The notes under the pieces were generated by a model. That model was not told where the DNA came from. It made no database searches and saw only the letters and a list, made by a program, of their open reading frames with translations. A stretch of 64,000 nucleotides of DNA from Anabaena catenula FACHB-362 (GTDB taxonomy: Bacteria; Cyanobacteriota; Cyanobacteriia; Cyanobacteriales; Nostocaceae). Position numbers and translations under genes: made by a program. Positions 26,366 to 34,817 of the stretch are shown here, piece by piece. Each line of letters starts with the position of its first letter. The stretch's first letter is position 1. Where the stretch lies: the NCBI RefSeq assembly GCF_014698735.1, contig NZ_JACJTQ010000025.1, positions 1 to 64,000 on the forward strand, in the 5' to 3' direction.

Positions 26366-27859
26366 CTAATTTCCCGATTTTTTGAGAACAGAATTGATAT
26401 CACGATCTATAATCTGGCTACAAGAACCCGTCCGCTGATAAACACAAGTTTCTTGCCAACATTTCTGCAAAGTATAGTTTTGATATTGAGATGGTATGGA
26501 ACGATTGCCAATAATGTAGTTAAAACCTGCTTTTAGCTCTTCAAAATCTGCTGCTTTCTCAACTTGATATATAGGAACATCCCGGTGAAAATAGGTATAC
26601 CCTCCTGATAAAGCCCAATTAACCCCCCAAAGACCAAGACCACACACCGTATTTTCTGTACTTAAACTTTGTAAGGCTAGTAAATTATTAGTTGTAGCAT
26701 ACAAATGTGTATTTTCTAAGTTAGTACCGAAGGTAGAAAAAGTCAAAGGATTATAAATATTAAATCGGCTCAGGAGAGCTACAGAAGTGGCAGTCCACAG
26801 GGAAAGGCAGAGTAATATTGCTATTACAGTTTTTCGAGGTGAAACCCATCTGCGGGACAAATTTAAAACTAATTCACCTGTTCCTATTCCTGCTAATATC
26901 ATCACCATTAGTAATGCTGGATAAATAAAGCGATATTCTTTATGAGCCAACAAACTGTGAGACACGATAATAATTAATGCTAACCAAGCTAAAATGGGGC
27001 TACGACGGGAACCTATGAGAGCCAGAATAACTATAGGGATAGAAAACCAAGACCAACTTTTAAGCAAGAATATAATGTATTCATACCAAGGAGAAACTCC
27101 ATAAAGTTTACTTCTACCTTCAACAAGATTCACCCAAATATTTAACCAAAAAGATTGAAAAGGATAAGGCCAAGTAAAGGCATCAACAGTTCCAAAGATT
27201 AGTATAGGAGCGATGATACCTAAGATCATTGGCAACCATTTATTACGCCAATCTTTTCTACAAATATAGATGACAGTAAATACTATAGCTGGGATTAGGT
27301 GAATTCTTAATCCTAGTGATATTCCCAACAAACAGCCTGACAAAAATAGACGGTTTCTGGTTGTAAATATATTTTCTTGAACTCCTAAGAAAACTCCAGG
27401 TAAGAGAAAATGTGTTGCTACGACTTCGGTAAAAGCTTTGGGAGAAAAGTATATAAGTTCAAACCAGATAGTACAAATAGCGGCACAAATAAAGGCTGTA
27501 ATTGTTCCTCCTATCTTTTTTCCCCATAAATATGCGACTAAGATATTACTCAGGGAAAGTAGAGATAAAAATAAATTAACTCCTATTATATATCCAGTAG
27601 AACCTTCTCCCAGCCACGCAGTTAGACGCATAATAGCTGCGAGAATTCCTGGTAATACCCAGGAACGAATACCGTCTCTAAATTCCCAGGTAACAATACC
27701 GTTACCAAAAGCAAGCCGGTGTGCAGGTTCTAGGGATTGAAAAATTTCGTCAGCCCAAAATATATTGGGGAATTTTAAAGCAATACCAACGCGCAGTATT
27801 AATGCGAATATAATTAGGATGCCTAATAATAGGTTATCTAATTTAAAATGGCGATTCAT
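26366..27859 (-). CDS. GT22/Alg9-PIG-B-like membrane glycosyltransferase
   Basis: This 497-residue polytopic protein has about ten hydrophobic segments. An acidic pair sits just after the first membrane segment (FWADEIFQSLEPAHRLAFG), and the loop HKEYRFIYPAL is a signature of the GT22 (Alg9/PIG-B-like) mannosyltransferases. It should use a lipid-phosphate sugar donor at the outer face of the plasma membrane; the acceptor is unknown. It begins the minus-strand glycosyltransferase cluster that extends to 32597. Confidence 0.8.
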   Translation of the reverse strand: MNRHFKLDNLLLGILIIFALILRVGIALKFPNIFWADEIFQSLEPAHRLAFGNGIVTWEFRDGIRSWVLPGILAAIMRLTAWLGEGSTGYIIGVNLFLSLLSLSNILVAYLWGKKIGGTITAFICAAICTIWFELIYFSPKAFTEVVATHFLLPGVFLGVQENIFTTRNRLFLSGCLLGISLGLRIHLIPAIVFTVIYICRKDWRNKWLPMILGIIAPILIFGTVDAFTWPYPFQSFWLNIWVNLVEGRSKLYGVSPWYEYIIFLLKSWSWFSIPIVILALIGSRRSPILAWLALIIIVSHSLLAHKEYRFIYPALLMVMILAGIGTGELVLNLSRRWVSPRKTVIAILLCLSLWTATSVALLSRFNIYNPLTFSTFGTNLENTHLYATTNNLLALQSLSTENTVCGLGLWGVNWALSGGYTYFHRDVPIYQVEKAADFEELKAGFNYIIGNRSIPSQYQNYTLQKCWQETCVYQRTGSCSQIIDRDINSVLKKSGN

Positions 27860-27910
27860 CTTTTTGATGATGAGAGGAAATTCTTATAGAATACTATCAG
27901 CAAACAAGAC

Positions 27911-28516
27911 TTACTGATTATTTGCTGGTTCAGATTCTGTAAGTTTAAACTGTACTTTATTGTATAAATCTTTTAAGCAAATATCAAAAGGCACTGTTTC
28001 CAGTGATATGTTTTCATCTTCTTTGTCATACTCACACAAATTCCATCTTTTCTTTTCAATTTTAGAAAATTGTTCTACATGAATGCGGTTTTGGGCAATT
28101 AACAGATATTCTTGAAAAGTTGGAATTGTCCTGTAAGCTTCAAATTTATCTTCTCTGTCGTAACCTTTGGTAGATTTAGATAAAACCTCAATAATTACCT
28201 GGGGATTTGTAATTGTATCTGTGCGATTTTTGAAAAATTCTGGCTGATCTGCAATAATCATCACATCTAGATAAGTGTATATTAGTCTTTGGGGTATCCA
28301 CAGCCGCAGATAAATTTTGAAAACCTCGTATTTTTCTTGTTGTCGAAAGTCAAGATTCAGCGCAGCGTAAAAATTACCTGTGATGCGATTATGATTTATG
28401 GATGCACCAGCCATAGGAATAAATTGTCCGTCAATGTATTCGCTTTTATAGTCAGCAGTTGCTTCTAATTCCAGATATTCTTCTGGGGTGTAATATTGCT
28501 TTTCTGTTAATTGCAT
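27911..28516 (-). CDS. Uma2-family restriction-endonuclease-like protein
   Basis: This 201-residue protein has the Uma2/DUF820 pattern: YTPEEYLELEATADYKSEYIDGQ, a PD-(D/E)xK-type core (DVMIIADQPEF, then PQVIIEVLSKSTKGYDREDKFEAY), and QEYLLIAQNRIHVEQF. The family is greatly expanded in cyanobacteria and its activity is mostly untested. Its position inside a glycosyltransferase cluster is probably incidental. No partner methylase or transposase is nearby. Confidence 0.9.
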   Translation of the reverse strand: MQLTEKQYYTPEEYLELEATADYKSEYIDGQFIPMAGASINHNRITGNFYAALNLDFRQQEKYEVFKIYLRLWIPQRLIYTYLDVMIIADQPEFFKNRTDTITNPQVIIEVLSKSTKGYDREDKFEAYRTIPTFQEYLLIAQNRIHVEQFSKIEKKRWNLCEYDKEDENISLETVPFDICLKDLYNKVQFKLTESEPANNQ

Positions 28517-28614
28517 ATTTTTGATTAGAAAGCTATGTATGTTAATTTAACATATTAGTAATATCGCTTGTATTTTCATCTATATTGTTTGAAAATTCTA
28601 CATTATAAATTGTT

Positions 28615-30156
28615 TCAATTAATTGGTGGTGAAATTAATGTAAATCCTTTGGCTTCTCCTATAATTTTACTCTGATTTAAATTCAATTTCTCCATAGCCT
28701 TTTTATCTAACAACAAATATGATTTCTTCGCCAACATTTCCTGCAACACCGAAATAGGAACAGCAAGAACTTTACAATCACTATAAAAATCTAAACTAGG
28801 ACGACTATAAGCAAAAGAAGTATAGATTGTTGTTCCTGCTGGAATATGTTGACGAATTAATGCCGCTACTGGTTTAACTGGAAACGCTTCGTTTAACTCC
28901 CAAATCCATGATTGGGAACTCATTAACAGCAATAAAACTAAGTACATTCCTGAAAATAAAACGGGAATAAAATTACGATTTCGCTTGAAAACAAACCATG
29001 TAGCCACACCCATACTAATTGCTAAAACAATACTCATTATAATTAATGCAGGTTGTGGATCAGCAAAAATAAAATAAACACAACCTCCTAAACCAGCAAC
29101 AGTCAAAAAAGCAAAAAATCCTCCCAAAAATTTGACATTAAACTTACCTTCCTGCCAAACTTCGCTCAAATTAGCACCAATGGCTAAAGCTAAAAATGGA
29201 TATATAGGCATTACATACCAGGGCAGTTTTGTACTCATAAATGAGATAGTACCAAAGTAAATTACTGTGCCGATAATAATCAAAGAACCCCAACTAGTAT
29301 GACGTTTTTTCCAAGCTAAATATAAACCTCCAGGTAAAAACAATAACCAGGGAAAACCATATTTAAGTATTTCTATTAAATAGTACCAAATAGGTCCACT
29401 ATGACCTTCTACAGATTCTACAAGTCGCGCAAAAGTTTGTGATTGCAAATTTATTTGTAAGAAATTCTCTCCATAATGTTGCCATTGGGCAATATACCAA
29501 GCAATTGGTAAAGCATTTCCTAAGAATATTCCTATCCATAAATATAAACTTTTTAATAAATAAAACTGTTTATTTGCCAGTATAAATAATCCAGCAATTA
29601 CCCCTAAAAGCAAAACTATCATGCCCTTGGTAAGAGTAATTAATCCTAAACTCAAGCCAATTCCTAAAGCATAAATCCGCTGCTGACGTGACTTTAAAAT
29701 ACAAAATAATAACAATAAGAAAAATGTTATAACTGCACCATCTAACATTGCTAGTCTGCCATGACGTACTACAGGTAACATAGTCATATAAACCAAAGCT
29801 GTAAATAATGCTGGTAAACTTTGGTTAAAAACTAAGTTTCCTACAGAGTAAAGTAAAGGCACACCCAAAGCAGTTAATATGACACTTGGTAAGCGTGTTG
29901 TCCATTCATTTACACCACCCAAGGAATAAGCAATAGCAATTAACCAGTGTATTAAAGGTGGTTTATTATGATATGGTTCACCTCCTAAAGTGGGGTAAAG
30001 CCAAACCATTTTATCCACTGGGTTACGCCAAATTTCACGGGCAACTTGGGCTATAGTACCTTCATCCCAATCTCTTAAAGGTGAGTTTCCTAAAAATATC
30101 AGCCATAGGCATAAAGATGTAAATAATAAACCTAAAAACCAGCGGTTATTCCTCAT
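28615..30156 (-). CDS. GT39/ArnT-like membrane glycosyltransferase
   Basis: This 513-residue polytopic protein has the GT39/ArnT hallmark after the first membrane segment (PLRDWDEGTIAQVAREIWRNP) and the PYHNKPPLIHWLIA loop. Many transmembrane helices and a C-terminal soluble domain follow. Enzymes of this family move a sugar from an undecaprenyl- or polyprenyl-phosphate donor to a lipid, protein or polysaccharide outside the membrane. The gap to the upstream gene is two bases, so the two are almost certainly cotranscribed and may be translationally coupled. Confidence 0.88.
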   Translation of the reverse strand: MRNNRWFLGLLFTSLCLWLIFLGNSPLRDWDEGTIAQVAREIWRNPVDKMVWLYPTLGGEPYHNKPPLIHWLIAIAYSLGGVNEWTTRLPSVILTALGVPLLYSVGNLVFNQSLPALFTALVYMTMLPVVRHGRLAMLDGAVITFFLLLLFCILKSRQQRIYALGIGLSLGLITLTKGMIVLLLGVIAGLFILANKQFYLLKSLYLWIGIFLGNALPIAWYIAQWQHYGENFLQINLQSQTFARLVESVEGHSGPIWYYLIEILKYGFPWLLFLPGGLYLAWKKRHTSWGSLIIIGTVIYFGTISFMSTKLPWYVMPIYPFLALAIGANLSEVWQEGKFNVKFLGGFFAFLTVAGLGGCVYFIFADPQPALIIMSIVLAISMGVATWFVFKRNRNFIPVLFSGMYLVLLLLMSSQSWIWELNEAFPVKPVAALIRQHIPAGTTIYTSFAYSRPSLDFYSDCKVLAVPISVLQEMLAKKSYLLLDKKAMEKLNLNQSKIIGEAKGFTLISPPIN

Positions 30157-30158
30157 AT

Positions 30159-32597
30159 TTAAAGCTTGATTAATGGCAGAAATTTCATGATATTAGTAAC
30201 GGTTTTTAGAGTCTTTAATTCTGGAATATCTGGTTTAATTTTTTCTGCTATCACCAATTGTTTTTCCGCTTCTCTTGGTTGAAAGTCATACAGATAAACA
30301 ACGGATAAGTACAACCATGAATAGGGATTTTGAGCATCATATTTAGTTAATTCTGTTAAATTCTGGATTAATTCTGGGGCTTTGCGCTGTAAAAGTTGTG
30401 ATAGGACTAGAGTATAGCGCCAATTGAGGTTATTTGGTTCGTCTTGTAGGTAATAATTAGCTGCAAATTCAATTTGTTTTAAATAATCTTGAGTAGGATC
30501 ATATTGATTAAAATTATTTATCTGCTCAAATATATTTTCTAGCTTACCTTTTTGTAATTCCGGTGCTAATTGTGAGAGTCGGGAAACTAAATCTAAAGGT
30601 GGTGATTTCTCTATGTTTCCTTTATCTGTCACATTTACAGTAATGTTTGAAATATTTAAAGGTGTAATTTTGCTATTTCTTCTATCTAAATATAAAGCAG
30701 AAAGTTTATATGTGCCTACTGGTAGTGTTTTAGGTACAAATGTGGCTAGATTTTCAATTACTTTAAAATTACCTTGGGGATGACATTTCAAACCACAGTA
30801 TAAATTACCTAAAGCAATAGCATGATCATGATACCAGGATGATTTTGCATCTTGCCATTTTAATAGTAAAATACCATTTTGCAAATCATCCCATTTCCCT
30901 GTTATTTCATAAGTAACAGGGTTATTTTTCTCTCTTATGAATTGATTGGAAATTGCAATTTTTTCTAAGGTAACAGGAGCATCAGTAAGACCTATTTTTT
31001 CGATAACTACATCAGGATTTTTACGATGATATAATCGTAATTTATCATTATTTGGTAATTCCCACTCACTCTGTAATTTCAAATCTGGAGAAGATTCAAC
31101 TAAAGATTTTAATTTTCGTTTAGTTTCTCCTTTTTCTCCTGGTTGTTCAGGTTCATTTTCTCTGGTGATATACCAGGAAAAATACTGTAAATCTTGGTTG
31201 ACATCAGCTAATTTTGTGGTTAATTTTCTACCATGTACTCGAAAATCGGCTAATTTACCAAAATAATCTAAAGTAAACTCATTTATTTGCGGTGTAGAAA
31301 CCGGAATTATTCCTAAAGTTGATCTTAAATAAGGAGTTGTTTGGTTGATTTTATTTATCAATTGAGAAAGGGGATATCTTTTAGTATCATCATTGGGTAA
31401 ATGTTTTCCTCCCCATGCTTGAATTAATGGTAAAGGAAACAGGTTATTAAGTAAAACTATGACACTTAATCCTAATGTTGCTAACCTCAGTTTATCAAAA
31501 CTGATATTTTCTATAAGATTAAAAAAGTGCGCCAATATTAAACTAATTACAGGAAAGCAAGGAAGAACAAATCTAATATCTTTATTTGTACCCAGGGAAC
31601 AAAGTATATAACTGCTAACCAGAAAAATTAATAACCAATTTAAACCAGAATTCCTCAAACTATTTTTAATTACATCTTGAGAAAATTTATGTTTAATTAA
31701 ATAAACCAATAAAATCCCTAAACTCACACACAATATTGGTAAACCCACAGTTTCTGGTAGAAGTTGCGGATAATAGAACCAGCCAGCAATACTTGTTGCA
31801 GCGGGATCACCTTCCCGTTTTCCCACACTGTTAGCGTGCAAGGCAGAAGTGATAATTGTTAACCAATTTACACTATACCAAGAACCACAAATTAACCAAG
31901 CTACAATTAAAGATAAACCTGATTGAATTAGTTTGATGAACTTCCGGTTTTTGATAAAGGTAATTAATGTCCAGATAGCAGGGATTAAAATAAAAAGAAA
32001 TCCTGTAGGTTTAGACAACATGATTAAACCTATTCCTAATCCCAAGCAGATAGTTAGTACCCATGACAAAAGTCCAGTATAACTATCTTTCCAAATGGTT
32101 AAAATTGTGAAAGTTGCTATGACAACTGCTGTTAAACCATAGTCTAATAAATAATCTGTCCGCATAATTCCCAAAATAGGAAATAGTAAACAAAATATGC
32201 TGGCAGTTATAGCAATTTTGCGGGTTTTAAATAAATATTTTCCTAGATGATATACTGAGAATAGGATTATTGCTGTATATAATAAATTAACTAAACTTGC
32301 TTGATCGTATCCTCTGCCAAAGAGCGACAAAAAAGGTACTGTGCAAATATATACAAAAGGAGCGCGATAACTAGGGGTTAATTCCCACAGAGATAACCAC
32401 CAATTACCTGAGAAGATATTGAAATTATCGAAGATGCGATAATGACTTAATGCTCCTGTTAAATGTGCGCTTTGATCATGGGCGGGAATAGAGTCATCTA
32501 AGAAAAACCAAGTTCTATCTATAACTAATGCCACTAACCAAATTATAAATAGGAGCAGATAATCTTTTTTGAATTTAGAATCATTCAAATAATTCAT
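30159..32597 (-). CDS. Large GT39-family membrane glycosyltransferase
   Basis: This 812-residue protein has an N-terminal polytopic GT39 domain (about residues 1-400) with an acidic motif after the first helix (DDSIPAHDQSAHL). A long extracytoplasmic domain follows (about 400-680) with a DAKSSWYHDHAI beta-sandwich-like segment. It ends in a helical TPR-like region (NPYSWLYLSVVYLYDFQPREAEKQL). It is the first gene of the cluster. Upstream lie the remains of a GT2 gene (32753-33012) that once could have made its lipid-linked sugar donor. The substrate is unknown. Confidence 0.85.
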   Translation of the reverse strand: MNYLNDSKFKKDYLLLFIIWLVALVIDRTWFFLDDSIPAHDQSAHLTGALSHYRIFDNFNIFSGNWWLSLWELTPSYRAPFVYICTVPFLSLFGRGYDQASLVNLLYTAIILFSVYHLGKYLFKTRKIAITASIFCLLFPILGIMRTDYLLDYGLTAVVIATFTILTIWKDSYTGLLSWVLTICLGLGIGLIMLSKPTGFLFILIPAIWTLITFIKNRKFIKLIQSGLSLIVAWLICGSWYSVNWLTIITSALHANSVGKREGDPAATSIAGWFYYPQLLPETVGLPILCVSLGILLVYLIKHKFSQDVIKNSLRNSGLNWLLIFLVSSYILCSLGTNKDIRFVLPCFPVISLILAHFFNLIENISFDKLRLATLGLSVIVLLNNLFPLPLIQAWGGKHLPNDDTKRYPLSQLINKINQTTPYLRSTLGIIPVSTPQINEFTLDYFGKLADFRVHGRKLTTKLADVNQDLQYFSWYITRENEPEQPGEKGETKRKLKSLVESSPDLKLQSEWELPNNDKLRLYHRKNPDVVIEKIGLTDAPVTLEKIAISNQFIREKNNPVTYEITGKWDDLQNGILLLKWQDAKSSWYHDHAIALGNLYCGLKCHPQGNFKVIENLATFVPKTLPVGTYKLSALYLDRRNSKITPLNISNITVNVTDKGNIEKSPPLDLVSRLSQLAPELQKGKLENIFEQINNFNQYDPTQDYLKQIEFAANYYLQDEPNNLNWRYTLVLSQLLQRKAPELIQNLTELTKYDAQNPYSWLYLSVVYLYDFQPREAEKQLVIAEKIKPDIPELKTLKTVTNIMKFLPLIKL

Positions 32598-32752
32598 ATT
32601 TACAATAATGCAAGATTTTACCGAGTTTAATTATCTATCTGCTGACAATAATTTAGATTTCAATAATCAAATATTTACTTTATGTATTTGTTGTAAATTC
32701 GACAAAGCTAGATTAACAAATTTGTAGAAAATTATCAATAACTGTGAATTAG

Positions 32753-33012
32753 CCCATCTCCTCCCTGGTTATCCCCATTGACAACGAAGAAGAAAATATT
32801 GCAGAAATGTATAGCCGTCTGACTCCTGTTATTACCAGTTAGATGGTAAGGCTGAACTGATTTTAATTGAGGACGGTAGCCGCGATAGCTTCGCTCGCTG
32901 TAAGCATTGCTTTTTGAGCATGATCTGCGAATTACACCATCATCATAATCGAGTGCGTTACCTGAGTCTAGTTAGAAATTGTAGTCATCAAGTCTCAGTA
33001 GACATCTGGTGA
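32753..33012 (+). pseudogene. Decayed GT2 (DPM1-like) glycosyltransferase
   Basis: Two adjoining frames read as the N terminus of a dolichol-phosphate-mannose-synthase-like GT2 enzyme. The first is PISSLVIPIDNEEENIAEMY, then SRLTPVI to a stop at about 32839. After a frame change come DGKAELILIEDGSRDS, a short unrelated patch, and NRVRYLSLVRNCSHQVSVD ending at TGA 33010-33012. Intact family members begin PISSLVIPIYNEEENI and continue with GHQVAVTAG; here there is no start codon, a frameshift, and the rest of the enzyme is missing. It lies just upstream of and divergent from the GT39 genes, with which such a donor-making enzyme normally works. Confidence 0.8.
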
Positions 33013-33641
33013 AAAAGAATGTAGAGCCGAGCATCCCTACCGAGGTCACGTCTCTATAAGGGTTCTGGATAACGCATATTTCATTTCTGGAGATGTCTAG
33101 TTTAAATTAAGAGCCTGAAACATGAAACAGGTTTAAATTTTGAGAAGAGTATCTAGCTTAACGACTAACTATGGCTTGATAATGGGAAACTATAATCAGT
33201 TATTTGTTGTCTACGTACAGTATGAAATTCAAAAAACAACAATATGCCATTAAAAATTTAATATTTTCTTTAAAAAGAAGGAATGAACTAAAAAAATAAA
33301 CTACACATTAACAGTGATGCTACTGATAGTTTGTGCCGTTATTTGGAGTTAGATACTCTATTCTTATTGGCTATTTATGTGGAATAATCATTGATTCATT
33401 ATCCTACTGTGTTGACAAAAGTACAAAAGTTAGAGATTCATCACTTAAGGGGTTAGCTAAAGGCTAACGTTTTAGGCAACTCCGTATAATTTATCATGCT
33501 AGATTGCGGAATTTCTGTAACTTTGTATCGCAATTTTCATGATTACTAGTCAGCCGTTAAGTATCTAATATCTAGACAAAATGTGTTATAACCTACCGTC
33601 AGAAACCTGACTGATGGTTCAACCCTTAAAGGAGCTACATA
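33013..33641. other. Intergenic region between GT2 remnant and deacetylase
   Basis: No ORF is supported. The stretch is AT-rich and may include decayed coding DNA. A small hairpin, GTTAGC-TAAAG-GCTAAC (33452-33468), is followed by GTTTTAG and may be a weak plus-strand terminator. The last 100 bp form the leader of the deacetylase gene with a GGAG site near 33630. Confidence 0.5.
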
Positions 33642-34550
33642 GTGGAACAAAATAAGTCGTTTTTTTGGCCGCAGGGAATATTAATTGCCTTGGTTTGCTT
33701 AACTGGTACTGTGGGAATTGGTTTCATGATCCTGGTTAAGCCAAATGCATCTGAAGCTCAAAGCAACCAAAATTTGAGCGTGAATGAGATGTCTGCCAAT
33801 GTAGGCACTCAGGAGCGTATTGAAGAACTTAAGACAATGATGCTCAACAGTTGGCAGCAAGAAGCACAAGCAAAAGGCGTTGCTCCTGATGTGCCACTAA
33901 GGTTTCAAGGTGCAACCATTAAGGAAGCAAAACTCCCTCCAGAAGAAAAAGTCATTGCGCTCACCTTTGATGATGGGCCTTGGCCTAAAAGTACAACACA
34001 AGTACTCGATATCCTCAAAAAGAATAAAGTTAAAGGGACATTTTTTGTTGTTGGGCAAAATGTCAAGATTTATCCCGACTTAACCAAGCGGGTAGTTGCT
34101 GAAGGTCACACCATTGCTAACCATACTTGGCATCATTGGTATCACCACATGAACCCGCAAGTGGCAGCCTATGAAGTTGCTAATACTACAGACATTATTT
34201 ATAAAACTACAGGTGTGAAAACCAGTTTATTTCGTCCACCCGGCGGCCATATGACTAATGGAGTGGTAGGTTACGCCCGAAATAATAAGTATGCAATTAT
34301 TATGTGGTCTTCTGACTCAATAGACTACTCTCGTCCTGGTGTACCAAAATTGATTAACAATATATTCAGGGCAGCCAAACCAGGCGGTATCGTATTAATG
34401 CATGATGGTGGTGGTGATCGCACTCACACTGTCAAAGCTTTGCCAGAAATTATCAGTAAGTTCCGTAAGCAGGGTTATAAGTTTGTTACTATCCCAGAAC
34501 TTTTAGAAATGCAAGATAAAAACCAGGCGTTAATTGCTAACAAGAAGTAA
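33642..34550 (+). CDS. Polysaccharide deacetylase (NodB-type)
   Basis: This 302-residue protein starts with GTG, preceded by an AAAGGAG site about nine bases upstream. It has an N-terminal membrane anchor or signal (GILIALVCLTGTVGIGFMIL) and a NodB homology domain. The metal-binding motif 1 is TFDDGPWPKST, motif 2 is NHTWHHW (H-x3-H), and motif 3 is FRPPGGHM. LMHDGGGDRTHTVKALPEII is the C-terminal catalytic motif. It should remove acetyl groups from an extracellular N-acetylated glycan such as peptidoglycan or exopolysaccharide. It stands alone upstream of the convergent gltS gene. Confidence 0.93.
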   Translation: MEQNKSFFWPQGILIALVCLTGTVGIGFMILVKPNASEAQSNQNLSVNEMSANVGTQERIEELKTMMLNSWQQEAQAKGVAPDVPLRFQGATIKEAKLPPEEKVIALTFDDGPWPKSTTQVLDILKKNKVKGTFFVVGQNVKIYPDLTKRVVAEGHTIANHTWHHWYHHMNPQVAAYEVANTTDIIYKTTGVKTSLFRPPGGHMTNGVVGYARNNKYAIIMWSSDSIDYSRPGVPKLINNIFRAAKPGGIVLMHDGGGDRTHTVKALPEIISKFRKQGYKFVTIPELLEMQDKNQALIANKK

Positions 34551-34563
34551 TTACAGCAGAATT

Positions 34564-34665
34564 CAGGAGTCAGGAGTCAGCACTTCTCTTCTCCTGTCGG
34601 AGACACTACGTGAACGAGACGCTTCGCGAACGACTACGCTCAGTGACCGGAGTCAGGAGTAAAAC
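34564..34665. repeat. 102-bp module, exact inverted partner at 43459-43560
   Basis: The module begins with CAGGAGT units, contains the palindromic-looking core CTTCGCGAACGACTACGCTC, and ends GAGTCAGGAGTAAAAC. Read against the reverse complement of 43459-43560, I see no difference over 102 positions. It follows the deacetylase gene and lacks the terminal inverted repeats present at the 43-kb copy. Confidence 0.9.
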
Positions 34666-34791
34666 TGGCTTGGTGTCTAGGTTTCAATTTTGATTCTGTA
34701 CCGTATGGCTACGCCACGCAAGCTATCGGCTGACGCTCACGGCGAAGCCTCATTGATCTGCAATCTGCTGTAAGTAAATCACCTGTTTTCA

Positions 34792-34810
34792 GGGCGGGGA
34801 AACCCCGCCC
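34792..34810. terminator. GC-rich hairpin after the glutamate synthase gene
   Basis: GGGCGGGG (34792-34799), loop AAA, CCCCGCCC (34803-34810) lies seven bases past the minus-strand stop codon of gltS. It has the same stem as the hairpin at 14029-14047. No T-run follows on the minus strand. Confidence 0.7.
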
Positions 34811-34817
34811 CTACTGA

